Shown here in pieces: positions 24,096 through 32,255 of a stretch of 64,000 nt of DNA. Both the position numbers and the translations under genes were made by a program. The number at the start of each line of letters is the position of its first letter. Position 1 is the stretch's first letter. Source of the DNA: Streptomyces peucetius (GTDB taxonomy: Bacteria; Actinomycetota; Actinomycetes; Streptomycetales; Streptomycetaceae); assembly GCF_025854275.1 (NCBI RefSeq), contig NZ_CP107567.1, positions 3,410,001 through 3,474,000 on the forward strand, given 5' to 3'. The notes beneath the pieces are model-generated. The model had not been told where the DNA came from. It saw only the letters and a program-made list of their open reading frames with translations, and did not search any database.

Positions 24096-25259
24096 ATGGC
24101 CGACGAAAAGGACAACGACAGATTCCCGGGCACCGACCGGACGAACCACCGGCCCGTGTACGTCGTCGGCGGCGGCCCGGGTGGTCTCGCCGCCGCGGCC
24201 GCCCTGCGGGGGCGGGGCGTGCGGGCCGTCGTGCTCGAGAAGTCGGAGTCGGTCGGCGCCTCCTGGCGCCGCCACTACGACCGGCTCCATCTGCACACCA
24301 CCCGCAGGCTCTCCGCACTCCCCGGGCTGCCGATGCCGCGCTCGTTCGGCCGCTGGGTCTCGCGCGACGACGTCGTCCGCTACCTGGAGAAGTACGCGGA
24401 GTTCCACGAACTGGAGATCGTCACCGGCGTCGAGGTGTCCCGCATCGAACCGGCCGGAGGCGAATGGCTGCTGCACGCCACCGGCGGTCGCGAGCTGACC
24501 GGCCGGGCCGTCGTGGTGGCCACGGGCCACAACCACACCCCCCGGCTGCCCGACTGGCCGGGCCGCGAGACGTACGGCGGCGAACTGCTGCACGCGCGCG
24601 ACTACCGTGACCCGGCGCCCTACGCGGGCAAGGACGTCCTCGTCGTCGGGGTGGGCAACACCGGCGCCGAGATAGCCGTCGACCTGGTCGAGGGCGGGGC
24701 CGCGCGGGTACGGCTCGCGGTGCGCACCGTCCCGCACATCGTGCGCCGCTCCACGGCCGGCTGGCCCGCGCAGCGCACCGGCATCCTGGTCCGCCGGCTA
24801 CCGGTGCGACTGGTGGACAAGGCCGGGGCACTCATGTCCCGGGTCGCCGTGCCGGACCTGGCCGCGCAAGGGCTGCCGCGCCCCGACACGGGCCTGTACT
24901 CACGCGTCAGGCAGGGCGCGATCCCGGTGCAGGACGTGGGCCTGATCGACGCCGTCCGCGCCGGCCGCGTCGAGCCCGTCGCGGCTCTCGAGTCCTTCGA
25001 CGACGGCAAGGCGGTACTGGCGGACGGCACCCGGATCTCCCCGGACACCGTGATCGCCGCGACCGGCTACCGCCGGGCGCTGGAGGGCCTGGTCGGGCAC
25101 CTGGGCGTGCTCGACGAACAGGGCCGGCCGGTGGTCCACGGCGGACGGACGCCCAAGCAGGCTCCCGGTCTCTACTTCACGGGCTTCACGAACCCGATCA
25201 GCGGCATGCTCCGCGAGATGGCGATCGACGCACGCAGGATCGCCAAGGCGCTGGCGTAG
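24096..25259 (+). CDS. Flavin-containing monooxygenase-like FAD/NAD(P) oxidoreductase
   Basis: A 387-residue two-dinucleotide-binding flavoprotein. The FAD site is VYVVGGGPGGLAAAAAL (about 17-33), and a second Rossmann motif VLVVGVGNTGAEIAVDL lies near residue 186-202. The ATGYRRALEGL block near the end is typical of group B monooxygenases of the YUCCA/FMO type. The family oxidises soft nucleophiles, or ketones in the Baeyer-Villiger manner. The exact Baeyer-Villiger fingerprint FxGxxxHxxxW is not seen, so N- or S-oxygenation or simple disulphide/quinone reduction is equally possible. It stands between two operator sites and may share the one at 23946. Confidence 0.85.
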   Translation: MADEKDNDRFPGTDRTNHRPVYVVGGGPGGLAAAAALRGRGVRAVVLEKSESVGASWRRHYDRLHLHTTRRLSALPGLPMPRSFGRWVSRDDVVRYLEKYAEFHELEIVTGVEVSRIEPAGGEWLLHATGGRELTGRAVVVATGHNHTPRLPDWPGRETYGGELLHARDYRDPAPYAGKDVLVVGVGNTGAEIAVDLVEGGAARVRLAVRTVPHIVRRSTAGWPAQRTGILVRRLPVRLVDKAGALMSRVAVPDLAAQGLPRPDTGLYSRVRQGAIPVQDVGLIDAVRAGRVEPVAALESFDDGKAVLADGTRISPDTVIAATGYRRALEGLVGHLGVLDEQGRPVVHGGRTPKQAPGLYFTGFTNPISGMLREMAIDARRIAKALA

Positions 25260-25442
25260 TCCCCGCTCTCCGGCGGCACGGAGCCGGGGCCGCGCCGCGG
25301 GAGCTGCGCCCCGACCCCGGCCCGGCACGGGGCGGACCCCTGCGGCGCGGCGCGACCCCGGACCGGCACGGGCGCGACCCGGCCCCGGCGGCACGCGCCT
25401 GCGCGGGAGGCGGCTGAGGCATTGCCGGCGCGGCACCGGTTC

Positions 25443-25481
25443 CTGACTTTCCGTCAGTTCGCTAATCTGACTGTGCGTCAG
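25443..25481. promoter_or_regulatory. Tandem operators CTGACTTTCCGTCAG and CTGACTGTGCGTCAG
   Basis: Two perfect CTGAC-N5-GTCAG palindromes at 25443-25457 and 25467-25481, 24 bp centre to centre, with TAATCT (25463-25468) between and partly inside the second. This is the only doubled site in the window and lies 47 bp before the ADP-forming CoA ligase. Two dimers could bind on related faces of the helix. Confidence 0.78.
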
Positions 25482-25528
25482 TTAAGTGGCCGGGCAGCTC
25501 GGCCATCGAGCAGGAGCGGAGACCAGCG

Positions 25529-27760
25529 ATGCTCGGATCGACTCACGGCACACTCACCTCCGACCTCCGCGCGCGCGTCGTCGCCTGCGGCGATCAGCCC
25601 AGAAACGCCGTCCACGAGGCGGCCGGACCCACCGCCCTCGCCGGTGACCTCGACGTCGGCGGCCGTCCGCTGCACGCGCCCGTGCCCGACCTGGACCGGT
25701 TCTTCCAGCCCTCGTCCGTCGCCGTCGTCGGCGCCTCCGACGGGGAGGGCCGGCCGAACACCGGGATCACCCGGCAGCTCGTCGACTGGGCCGCCCGCGC
25801 CGGCGCCCGCCTGTATCCCGTGCATCCCACCCGTACGACCGTCTTCGGCATCGACTGTGTGCCCTCCGTGGCCGAACTGCCCGAACCGGTCGACCTCGCC
25901 GTGCTGCTGGTCGGCGACCCGCTGCCGGTGATCGGGCAACTCGGCGAGGCGAAGGTGAAGTTCGCCGTCGCCTTCGCCTCCGGTTACGCGGAGACCGGCG
26001 AAAAGGGCGCCGCCGCACAGGCACGGCTGGCGGCGGCCGTGGAGCGTTCCGGCGTCCGCCTGCTCGGGCCCAACACCAATCTGAACGCCTTCGAGAGGTT
26101 CCGCGACGACCTCGACGGACCGGCGATCGCGCTCGTCACCCAGTCCGGCCACCAGGGGCGACCCCTCTTCACCCTTCAGGAGCTGGGCGTACGGCTCTCC
26201 CACTGGGCGCCCACCGGCAACGAGGCCGACCTCGAGACGGCCGACTTCGTCTCGTACTTCGCCGAGCGCCCCGAGGTCGGGGCCATCGCCTGCTACGTGG
26301 AGGGCCTGAAGAACGGCCGTTCCTTCCTGCTCGCCGCCGACCGGGCGGCCCGCCGCGGGGTGCCGGTCGTCGCCGTCAAGGTCGGCCGCACCGACACCGG
26401 GGCGCGCACGGCCGCCTCGCACACCGGCAAACTCACCGGCAGCGACCAGGTGGTGGACGCGGCGATGCGGCAGTTCGGCGTGATCCGCGTCGACGGCCTC
26501 GACGAGCTCCAGGACACCGCCGCCCTGCTGGCCCGCGCCCGCCCGCCGGTGGCCGACGGAGTGGCCGTCTACTCGATCTCCGGCGGTACGGGGGCGCACT
26601 TCGCGGACCTCGCGACGGCGGCGGGCCTGCGTCTGCCGCGGCTCGGCGACGCCCGGCAGGCGGAGCTGCACCGGTGGATACCGCCGTACCTGAACGTCTC
26701 GAACCCGATCGACAACGGCGGCCACCCGGTGGGCGACTGGCGCGGCCGCAGGATCATCGACTCGATCCTGGCCGACCCGGAGGTCGGTGTGCTGGTCTGC
26801 CCCATCACCGGGCCCTTCCCGCCGATGAGCGACCGGCTCGCACAGGACCTGGTCGACGCGGCGGAGACCACCGACAAACTGGTGTGCGTGGTGTGGGGAT
26901 CGCCGCTCGGCACCGAGTCCGCCTACCGCGACACGCTTCTCGGCTCCTCCCGCGTCGCCACCTTCCGCACCTTCGCCAACTGCATCACGGCGGTGCGCGC
27001 CCATCTGTCCCACCACCGCTTCACGGCCCGCTACCGCTCCCCCTTCGACGAGGCCCCGCGCACCCCGTCCCCGTCGTTCCGCAGGGCGCAGGCGCTCATG
27101 CAGCCGGGCCGGCAGCTGAGCGAGCACGCGGCGAAGAGCCTGCTGCGCGCGTACGGGATCCGGGTGCCGCGCGAGCAGCTGGTGACCAGTGCGGCGGCGG
27201 CCGTACGGGCGGCCGCGCTGGTCGGCTACCCGGTCGTGATGAAGGCGTCCGCGCCGCAGCTCGCGCACAAGACCGAACTGGGTCTGGTCAGGATCGGGCT
27301 CACCTCCGCGAGCCAAGTGCGCGACACCTACCGCGAGCTCACCGACATCGCCCGCTACGAGGGCGTCGACCTGGACGGCGTACTGGTGTGCCAGATGGTC
27401 GAGCGGGGCGTCGAGATGGTCGTCGGGGTCGCCCACGACGAACTGTTCGGCCCGACCGTGACCGTGGGGCTCGGCGGCGTCCTGGTCGAGGTGCTGCACG
27501 ACACCGCCGTACGGGTCCCGCCCTTCGGCGAGGACCAGGCACGGGACATGCTCGGCGAACTGCGCGGCCGCGCGCTGCTGGACGGCGTACGGGGCGGCCC
27601 GCCGGCGGACGTGGACGCGCTGGTGGAGGTGGTCCTGCGGGTCCAGCGGATGGCGCTGGAGCTCGGCGACCAGCTCTCCGAGCTGGACGTCAACCCGCTG
27701 ATGGTGCTGGGGCGCGGACAGGGCGCGGTGGCGCTGGACGCGCTGGCGGTGTGCCGGTGA
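25529..27760 (+). CDS. ADP-forming acyl-CoA synthetase (fused alpha and beta subunits)
   Basis: A 743-residue fused enzyme. After an extra N-terminal segment of about 50 residues comes the CoA-binding domain (VAVVGASDGEGRPNTG), then succinyl-CoA-ligase-like domains with TQSGHQG and the SHTGKLTGS segment that carries the candidate phospho-histidine. An ATP-grasp domain (from about residue 525; GIRVPREQLV, GYPVVMKASAPQLAHKTE) ends with ELDVNPLMV. It makes acyl-CoA from acid, ATP and CoA with release of ADP and phosphate, a reversible alternative to the AMP-forming ligases at both ends of the cluster. It has a double operator upstream and overlaps the next crotonase gene by 4 bp (GTGA). Confidence 0.9.
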   Translation: MLGSTHGTLTSDLRARVVACGDQPRNAVHEAAGPTALAGDLDVGGRPLHAPVPDLDRFFQPSSVAVVGASDGEGRPNTGITRQLVDWAARAGARLYPVHPTRTTVFGIDCVPSVAELPEPVDLAVLLVGDPLPVIGQLGEAKVKFAVAFASGYAETGEKGAAAQARLAAAVERSGVRLLGPNTNLNAFERFRDDLDGPAIALVTQSGHQGRPLFTLQELGVRLSHWAPTGNEADLETADFVSYFAERPEVGAIACYVEGLKNGRSFLLAADRAARRGVPVVAVKVGRTDTGARTAASHTGKLTGSDQVVDAAMRQFGVIRVDGLDELQDTAALLARARPPVADGVAVYSISGGTGAHFADLATAAGLRLPRLGDARQAELHRWIPPYLNVSNPIDNGGHPVGDWRGRRIIDSILADPEVGVLVCPITGPFPPMSDRLAQDLVDAAETTDKLVCVVWGSPLGTESAYRDTLLGSSRVATFRTFANCITAVRAHLSHHRFTARYRSPFDEAPRTPSPSFRRAQALMQPGRQLSEHAAKSLLRAYGIRVPREQLVTSAAAAVRAAALVGYPVVMKASAPQLAHKTELGLVRIGLTSASQVRDTYRELTDIARYEGVDLDGVLVCQMVERGVEMVVGVAHDELFGPTVTVGLGGVLVEVLHDTAVRVPPFGEDQARDMLGELRGRALLDGVRGGPPADVDALVEVVLRVQRMALELGDQLSELDVNPLMVLGRGQGAVALDALAVCR

Positions 27761-28542
27761 CGACGGGCGTCCTGCACCGGGTCGAGGAGTCCGTCTCGTG
27801 GATCACCCTCGACCGCCCCGAGGCCATGAACGCGGTGACGTGGGAGCAGCGGGAGCGGATCATCGGGCTGCTCGCCGAGGCGTCGTCCGACCCGGCGGTC
27901 CGCGCGGTCGTCGTCACCGCGAGGGGGCGCGGCTTCTGCGCGGGCGCCGACCTGCGCGGTGCGCCGGCGCGCGAGCCGGCTCCGGGGGACGTCGCACGCA
28001 CGATCCGGCTCGGGGCGCAGCGGCTGATCGGGGCCGTACTGGACTGCGAGAAGCCGGTGATCGCCGCGGTCAACGGAACGGCGGCGGGCATCGGCGCGCA
28101 TCTGGCGTTCGCCTGCGACCTGGTCCTGGCGGCGGCGGAGGCGCGCTTCGTCGAGGTGTTCGTACGGCGGGGTCTGGTGCCCGACGGCGGCGGGGCGTAC
28201 CTCCTCCCCCGGCTGATCGGCCCGCAGCGCGCCAAGGAGCTGATGTTCTTCGGCGACGCGGTGTCCGCCGAGGAGGCGGCACGCCTCGGGCTCGTCAACC
28301 GGGTCGTGCCCGCGGCCGACCTGGAGAAGACGGCCCGCGAGTGGGCCGGCCGCCTCGCCGCGGGCCCGACGCGGGCACTCGCGCTGACCAAGCACCTGGT
28401 CAACGCGTCCCTCGACGCCGACCGCGCGACGTCCTTCGCGGCGGAGGCCACGGCCCAGGAGCTGAACATGACGACGAGGGACGCCCAGGAGGGCGTGGCG
28501 AGTTTCCGGGAGCGGCGCGCGGCGCGGTTCGAGGGCCGCTGA
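27757..28542 (+). CDS. Crotonase-fold isomerase/hydratase, PaaG-like
   Basis: A 261-residue crotonase-fold enzyme: VSWITLDRPEAMNAVTW, FCAGADLRG, and GTAAGIGAHLAFACDLVLAAAEARF, then RRGLVPDGGGAYLLPRLIG. The catalytic glutamates of classical hydratases are absent (GIGAHLA for GGGCELA, Phe for the second Glu), while the Asp in VPDGG is the one used by PaaG-type enoyl-CoA isomerases. A double-bond shift or ring-associated isomerisation on a CoA ester is therefore more likely than simple hydration. The GTG start overlaps the stop of the ADP-forming ligase, so the pair forms one operon under the double operator. Confidence 0.88.
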   Translation: MTTGVLHRVEESVSWITLDRPEAMNAVTWEQRERIIGLLAEASSDPAVRAVVVTARGRGFCAGADLRGAPAREPAPGDVARTIRLGAQRLIGAVLDCEKPVIAAVNGTAAGIGAHLAFACDLVLAAAEARFVEVFVRRGLVPDGGGAYLLPRLIGPQRAKELMFFGDAVSAEEAARLGLVNRVVPAADLEKTAREWAGRLAAGPTRALALTKHLVNASLDADRATSFAAEATAQELNMTTRDAQEGVASFRERRAARFEGR

Positions 28543-28553
28543 CCGCTTCCCAT

Positions 28554-28568
28554 CTGATGGACCGTCAG
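28554..28568. promoter_or_regulatory. Operator CTGATGGACCGTCAG abutting the flavin reductase start
   Basis: Nine of ten half-site bases match. It ends 5 bp before the ATG at 28574, the same geometry as the copy at 20999, including ACCGT about 8 nt before the start codon. This implies a leaderless transcript. Confidence 0.68.
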
Positions 28569-28573
28569 GTTCA

Positions 28574-29191
28574 ATGGACGGCGTGATGGGACACGCAGCC
28601 ATGGCCGCCACCGCCGTCCGGTATCTCCGGTCCGTCGGGGCACCCGTCGGCACCGATGTGTACGAGGCGCTGCCGGCGCCGGTGCTGCGGGCGGTCGGGG
28701 AGGACGAGCGACCACCGGTCGGGGCCGGCGAGTTCCGGCGGGTGCTGGGGCACTTCGCCAGCGGGGTGACCGTCGTGACGGCGGTCGACGCGGACGGCCC
28801 TGCCGGGTTCGCGTGCCAGTCGTTCGCGTCCCTGTCGCTCGAACCGCCGCTCGTGGTCTTCATGGTGGGGCGCGCGTCCACGACCTGGCCGCGGATCGCC
28901 CGTGCCGGGCGCTTCTGCGTCAACGTGCTCGGCGAGACGCAGGGGGAGTTGTGCCGCGGCTTCGCGGTGAGCGGGGCGGACAAGTTCGCCGGGGTGTCGT
29001 ACCGGCCGGCGCCCGTGACCGGGGCGCCGCTGCTGGACGGCGTGGCCGCCTGGATCGACTGCACGGTGCAGGCGGTGCACACCGGCGGCGACCATCTGGT
29101 CGTGGTGGGCCGGGTCGAGGCCCTGGACGCGGACGAGCAGTGCGCGCCCCTGCTGTTCCACCGCGGGCGGTTCGGGCGGCTCGACGTCTGA
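28574..29191 (+). CDS. Flavin reductase family protein (HsaB-like)
   Basis: A 205-residue FMN-binding split-barrel reductase. After about 50 leader residues comes the domain: FRRVLGHFASGVTVVTAVD, GPAGFACQSFASLSLEPPLVVFMVGRASTTWPRI, RFCVNVLGETQ and the closing HHLV-type strand. Such proteins supply reduced flavin to two-component monooxygenases; HsaB is the steroid-pathway example. No matching large oxygenase component (HsaA-type) is in this window, though the acyl-CoA dehydrogenase-fold proteins at 36-38 kb are of the same superfamily as such oxygenases. The ATG at 28574 fits a leaderless start beside the operator; a second ATG lies at 28586. Confidence 0.87.
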   Translation: MDGVMGHAAMAATAVRYLRSVGAPVGTDVYEALPAPVLRAVGEDERPPVGAGEFRRVLGHFASGVTVVTAVDADGPAGFACQSFASLSLEPPLVVFMVGRASTTWPRIARAGRFCVNVLGETQGELCRGFAVSGADKFAGVSYRPAPVTGAPLLDGVAAWIDCTVQAVHTGGDHLVVVGRVEALDADEQCAPLLFHRGRFGRLDV

Positions 29192-29233
29192 ATCCCGCCA
29201 GCGGCGGCGCGCGCCGTCCCGGAGGGTGGACGC

Positions 29234-29791
29234 ATGACCACGACGCATGAGGCCCGGGCCATCGCCCCGGATGTACTGAAGCAGCTCCGCGAGCGCGACG
29301 ACGCCGGCCACACCCGGCAGCCGTTCACCGACCCCGAGGGCGGCGAGGCCCTGCGCTGCTGCCTGCGGCGCAGCGCGGCCGGTGAGCGCATCGTGCTCGT
29401 CTCGTACGCGCCGCTGCGCCGCTGGGCCGCCGAGACGGGCGCGAAGCCCGGCGCCTACGAGGAGTGCGGCCCGGTCTTCGTCCACGCCGAGGAGTGCGAG
29501 GGGCCGGCCTCCGGGCCCGGCTACCCGGCCGGACTCCACGGCGCCCGCCGGGTGCTGCGCGCCTACAGCACCGACGGGCACATCCTCGGCGGGAGGCTGG
29601 TCGAGATCCCCAGGGAGCGTGCGGCAGAGGTGGACGACGCCCTGCGCGACGTCTTCGCCGACCCGGCGGTGGCGCTGGTGCACGTACGCGCCGTGGAGTT
29701 CGGCTGCTTCATGGTCGAGATCCGCCGCGCCGGGGCCGGCGGCGGGCGTGTCAGCCGGCCAGGCGTTCCACGAGCAGGAACCCGCCGATGA
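29234..29791 (+). CDS. DUF1203 family protein with an aberrant C-terminus
   Basis: A 185-residue DUF1203 protein: GEALRCCLRRSAAGERIVLVSYAP, AYEECGPVFVHAEECEG, and VHVRAVEFGCFMVEIRRAG, the block where the family normally ends (about 155-165 residues). The product here runs about 20 residues further into a Gly/Arg tail whose DNA overlaps an antisense membrane-protein fragment (29751-29831). That tail looks like read-through into a deletion junction. The family function is unknown; dimeric small proteins of this type often sit near oxidoreductases. It lies 42 bp after the flavin reductase and may be cotranscribed. Confidence 0.82.
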   Translation: MTTTHEARAIAPDVLKQLRERDDAGHTRQPFTDPEGGEALRCCLRRSAAGERIVLVSYAPLRRWAAETGAKPGAYEECGPVFVHAEECEGPASGPGYPAGLHGARRVLRAYSTDGHILGGRLVEIPRERAAEVDDALRDVFADPAVALVHVRAVEFGCFMVEIRRAGAGGGRVSRPGVPRAGTRR

Positions 29792-29831
29792 CGATCATGA
29801 CGGCCCCGGAGGCGCGGGTGACCGCCCGCGC
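29751..29831 (-). pseudogene. Remnant of a membrane-protein 3' end
   Basis: On the minus strand these bases encode an uninterrupted peptide ending TRASGAVMIVIGGFLLVERLAG and a stop, a typical last helix of a LysE- or CcdA-type transporter. No start or earlier membrane segments exist upstream, because the MFS gene begins its 3' end 18 bp away. It appears to be the tail of a gene lost by deletion. Being only about 26 residues, the case rests on the helix pattern and the odd DUF1203 tail on the other strand. Confidence 0.4.
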
Positions 29832-29848
29832 CGCCGAGGGCCGGGTTG

Positions 29849-31156
29849 CTAGACGGCGGCCCGGGGCGCCTTCGGCAGTGGCTTGCGGCGGATGACCAGG
29901 GCCATCAGGGCCGCCGCCGCGCACAGGGCGCCGGAGGCGTACCAGATCACGTCGTACTCGCCGAAGACGTCGCGGACGACGCCGCCGGCGAAGGCGACGA
30001 CGGCGGCGCCCACCTGGTGGGAGGCGAGGACCCAGCCGAAGACGATCGCGCTGTCGTCGCCGTAGTGCTCGCGGCACAGGGCGATCGTCGGCGGGACGGT
30101 GGCGACCCAGTCGAGGCCGTAGAACACGATGAAGAAGATCATCGGCGGTTGGACGGTCGGCCCGAGCAGCATCGGCAGGAAGAGCAGCGAGACGCCGCGC
30201 AGCGCGTAGTAGACCGCGAGGAGGCGGCGCGCCTCGAAGCGGTCGGTGAACCAGCCGGACGCGATGGTGCCGACGACGTCGAAGACCCCGATGACGGCGA
30301 GCAGCGACGCGGCCGCGGTGATGGGCATGCCGTGGTCGTGGGCCGCCGGTACGAAATGCGTCTTGACGAGGCCGTTCGTGGAGGCGCCGCAGATCGCGAA
30401 CGTGCCGGCGAGAAGCCAGAACGGGCCGGTGCGGGCCGCCCGGAAGAGGACCGCCAGTGCTCTGCGCGCCGCTCCCGGCACCGGGTCCGGCTTGGGCGTG
30501 AAGCCTTCGGCGCCGTACGCGGCGATGCCCACGTCCGCCGGGTGGTCGCGCAGCAGCAGCCAGACGAACGGGACGACGGCCAGCGCACAGAGCGCGACGG
30601 TGATCGCGGCGGGCCGCCATTCGTGGTTCTCCACCAGCCAGGACAGCAGCGGCAGGAAGACGAGCTGGCCGGAGGCCCCGGCCGCGGTGAGGATGCCGGT
30701 GACCAGGCCGCGGCGCTTGACGAACCACCGGTTGGTGACGGTGGCCGCGAAGGCGAGCGCCATCGAGCCGGACCCGAGGCCGACGAGGACGCCCCAGTAG
30801 AGGATCAGCTGCCACGGCGCGGTCATCCACACGGTGAGCACCGAGCCGGCCGCGATCACAGTGAGCGCGACGGCGACGACACGGCGGATGCCGTACCGGT
30901 CCATCAGGGCCGCCGCGAACGGCGCGGTGAGTCCGTACAGCGCCAGGTTGACCGAGACGGCGAAGCCGATCGTGCCGCGCGACCACTCGAACTCCGCGTG
31001 CAGGGGCTCGATCAGCAGGCCCGGCAGGGACGCGAAGGCCGCGGCGCCGATGATCGTCACGAAGGTGACGGCGGCGACGAACCAGGCGCGGTGGACGCGG
31101 GGAGGCCGGCGCAGCGGCTGCTCGGAGGTGGTGTGCGGAACGCTTGTCTGGGTCAC
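29849..31156 (-). CDS. MFS transporter (monocarboxylate/oxalate-type)
   Basis: A 435-residue major facilitator protein with twelve hydrophobic segments. Characteristic pieces are AWFVAAVTFVTIIG (helix 1), ALMDRYGIRRVVA (loop 2-3), and GLGSGSMALAFAATVTNRWFVKRRGLVTGILTAAGASGQLVF, which resembles the OxlT/monocarboxylate group; the second half starts near FWLLAGTFAICG. It may import the acid that the cluster activates. The GTG at 31156 was preferred over an in-frame upstream codon because the extra residues are hydrophilic and would run into the promoter of the divergent regulator. No regulon operator lies in the 71-bp divergent gap, so it may be controlled by the neighbouring GlxA-type regulator. 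Confidence 0.9.
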   Translation of the reverse strand: MTQTSVPHTTSEQPLRRPPRVHRAWFVAAVTFVTIIGAAAFASLPGLLIEPLHAEFEWSRGTIGFAVSVNLALYGLTAPFAAALMDRYGIRRVVAVALTVIAAGSVLTVWMTAPWQLILYWGVLVGLGSGSMALAFAATVTNRWFVKRRGLVTGILTAAGASGQLVFLPLLSWLVENHEWRPAAITVALCALAVVPFVWLLLRDHPADVGIAAYGAEGFTPKPDPVPGAARRALAVLFRAARTGPFWLLAGTFAICGASTNGLVKTHFVPAAHDHGMPITAAASLLAVIGVFDVVGTIASGWFTDRFEARRLLAVYYALRGVSLLFLPMLLGPTVQPPMIFFIVFYGLDWVATVPPTIALCREHYGDDSAIVFGWVLASHQVGAAVVAFAGGVVRDVFGEYDVIWYASGALCAAAALMALVIRRKPLPKAPRAAV

Positions 31157-31227
31157 GTCACCCAGCTTCCGGCCCGGGCCGTCCACCATCGAGTGGCCCG
31201 AAGGACAGTGTTCGTTAGGATCGGGCC

Positions 31228-32220
31228 ATGACACAGTCCCGACGGCATCGCGTGGTGGTCCTGGCGCTGACCGGGCTGCTCCCCTTCGAGCTGGGCATCC
31301 CGCACCGGATCTTCGGCCGCGCCAAGGCGCCGGACGGCAGCCCTCTGTACGAGACGGTCACCTGCGGTCTCGCCCCCGGCCCGGTCCGTACGGACGCGGA
31401 CTTCGCCGTCCACGTCGAGCACGGCCCGAAGGCCCTGGCCACGGCGGACACCGTCGTCGTCCCCGCCTCCTACGAGCTGGGTCCGGTCTACGACGAGGGC
31501 CGCCTCACCGAGGAGCTGGCCGCCGCCCTCGCGTACGTCCGGCCCGGCACCCGGATGGTGTCCATCTGCACGGGCGGGTACGTACTGGCCGCCGCCGGAT
31601 ACCTGGACGGACGGCCCGCGACCACCCACTGGTCGTGCGCCGAGCACTTCCAGCGGCTCTTCCCGTCCGTCGCGGTCGACGCGGACGTGCTGTTCATCGA
31701 CGACGGCGACGTACTGACCTCCGCGGGTGTCGCCGCCGGGATCGACCTGTGTCTGCACATCGTGCGCCGCGACCACGGCGCGGCCGTCGCCAACGAGGTC
31801 GCCCGCCGGACCGTCGTACCCCCGCACCGCGACGGCGGCCAGGCCCAGTACATCCACCGGCCCCTGCCCGACCCGCAGATGGCGACCACCACGGCCGCGC
31901 GGGCCTGGGCGCTGAGCCGGCTCCACGAGCCGCTGCAGCTGCGGGACCTGGCCGACCAGGAGTCCATGTCGGTACGGACCTTCACCCGGCGCTTCCGCGA
32001 GGAGGTCGGCATCAGCCCCGGCCAGTGGCTCACCCAGCAGCGGGTGGAACGGGCCAGGCACCTGCTCGAGTCCACGGAGCGCTCCGTCGACCAGGTGGCC
32101 AGGGACGCCGGCTTCGGCACGGCCCAGTCGATGCGCCAGCACCTCCAGGCGGCGCTCGGTGTCCCGCCCACGGTCTACCGGCGCACCTTCCGCGCGCGGA
32201 CGGTCCCCTCCGGGGACTGA
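31228..32220 (+). CDS. GlxA/FtrA-type AraC regulator with DJ-1/PfpI domain
   Basis: A 330-residue regulator. Residues 8-180 form a DJ-1/PfpI class I amidotransferase-like ligand domain, with the nucleophile-elbow Cys in SICTGGYVLAAAG and THWSCAEHF. Residues about 225-315 carry two helix-turn-helix motifs of the AraC type (LRDLADQESMSVRTFTRRFREEVGISP and VDQVARDAGFGTAQSMRQHLQ). Such proteins usually activate or repress adjacent genes in response to small molecules. It is divergent from the MFS transporter with 71 bp between starts, so that gene is the most obvious target. The start follows from family length. Confidence 0.92.
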   Translation: MTQSRRHRVVVLALTGLLPFELGIPHRIFGRAKAPDGSPLYETVTCGLAPGPVRTDADFAVHVEHGPKALATADTVVVPASYELGPVYDEGRLTEELAAALAYVRPGTRMVSICTGGYVLAAAGYLDGRPATTHWSCAEHFQRLFPSVAVDADVLFIDDGDVLTSAGVAAGIDLCLHIVRRDHGAAVANEVARRTVVPPHRDGGQAQYIHRPLPDPQMATTTAARAWALSRLHEPLQLRDLADQESMSVRTFTRRFREEVGISPGQWLTQQRVERARHLLESTERSVDQVARDAGFGTAQSMRQHLQAALGVPPTVYRRTFRARTVPSGD

Positions 32221-32255
32221 CGGCCCGCTGCGGGTCGCACCGTGCGCGCCGTGCC

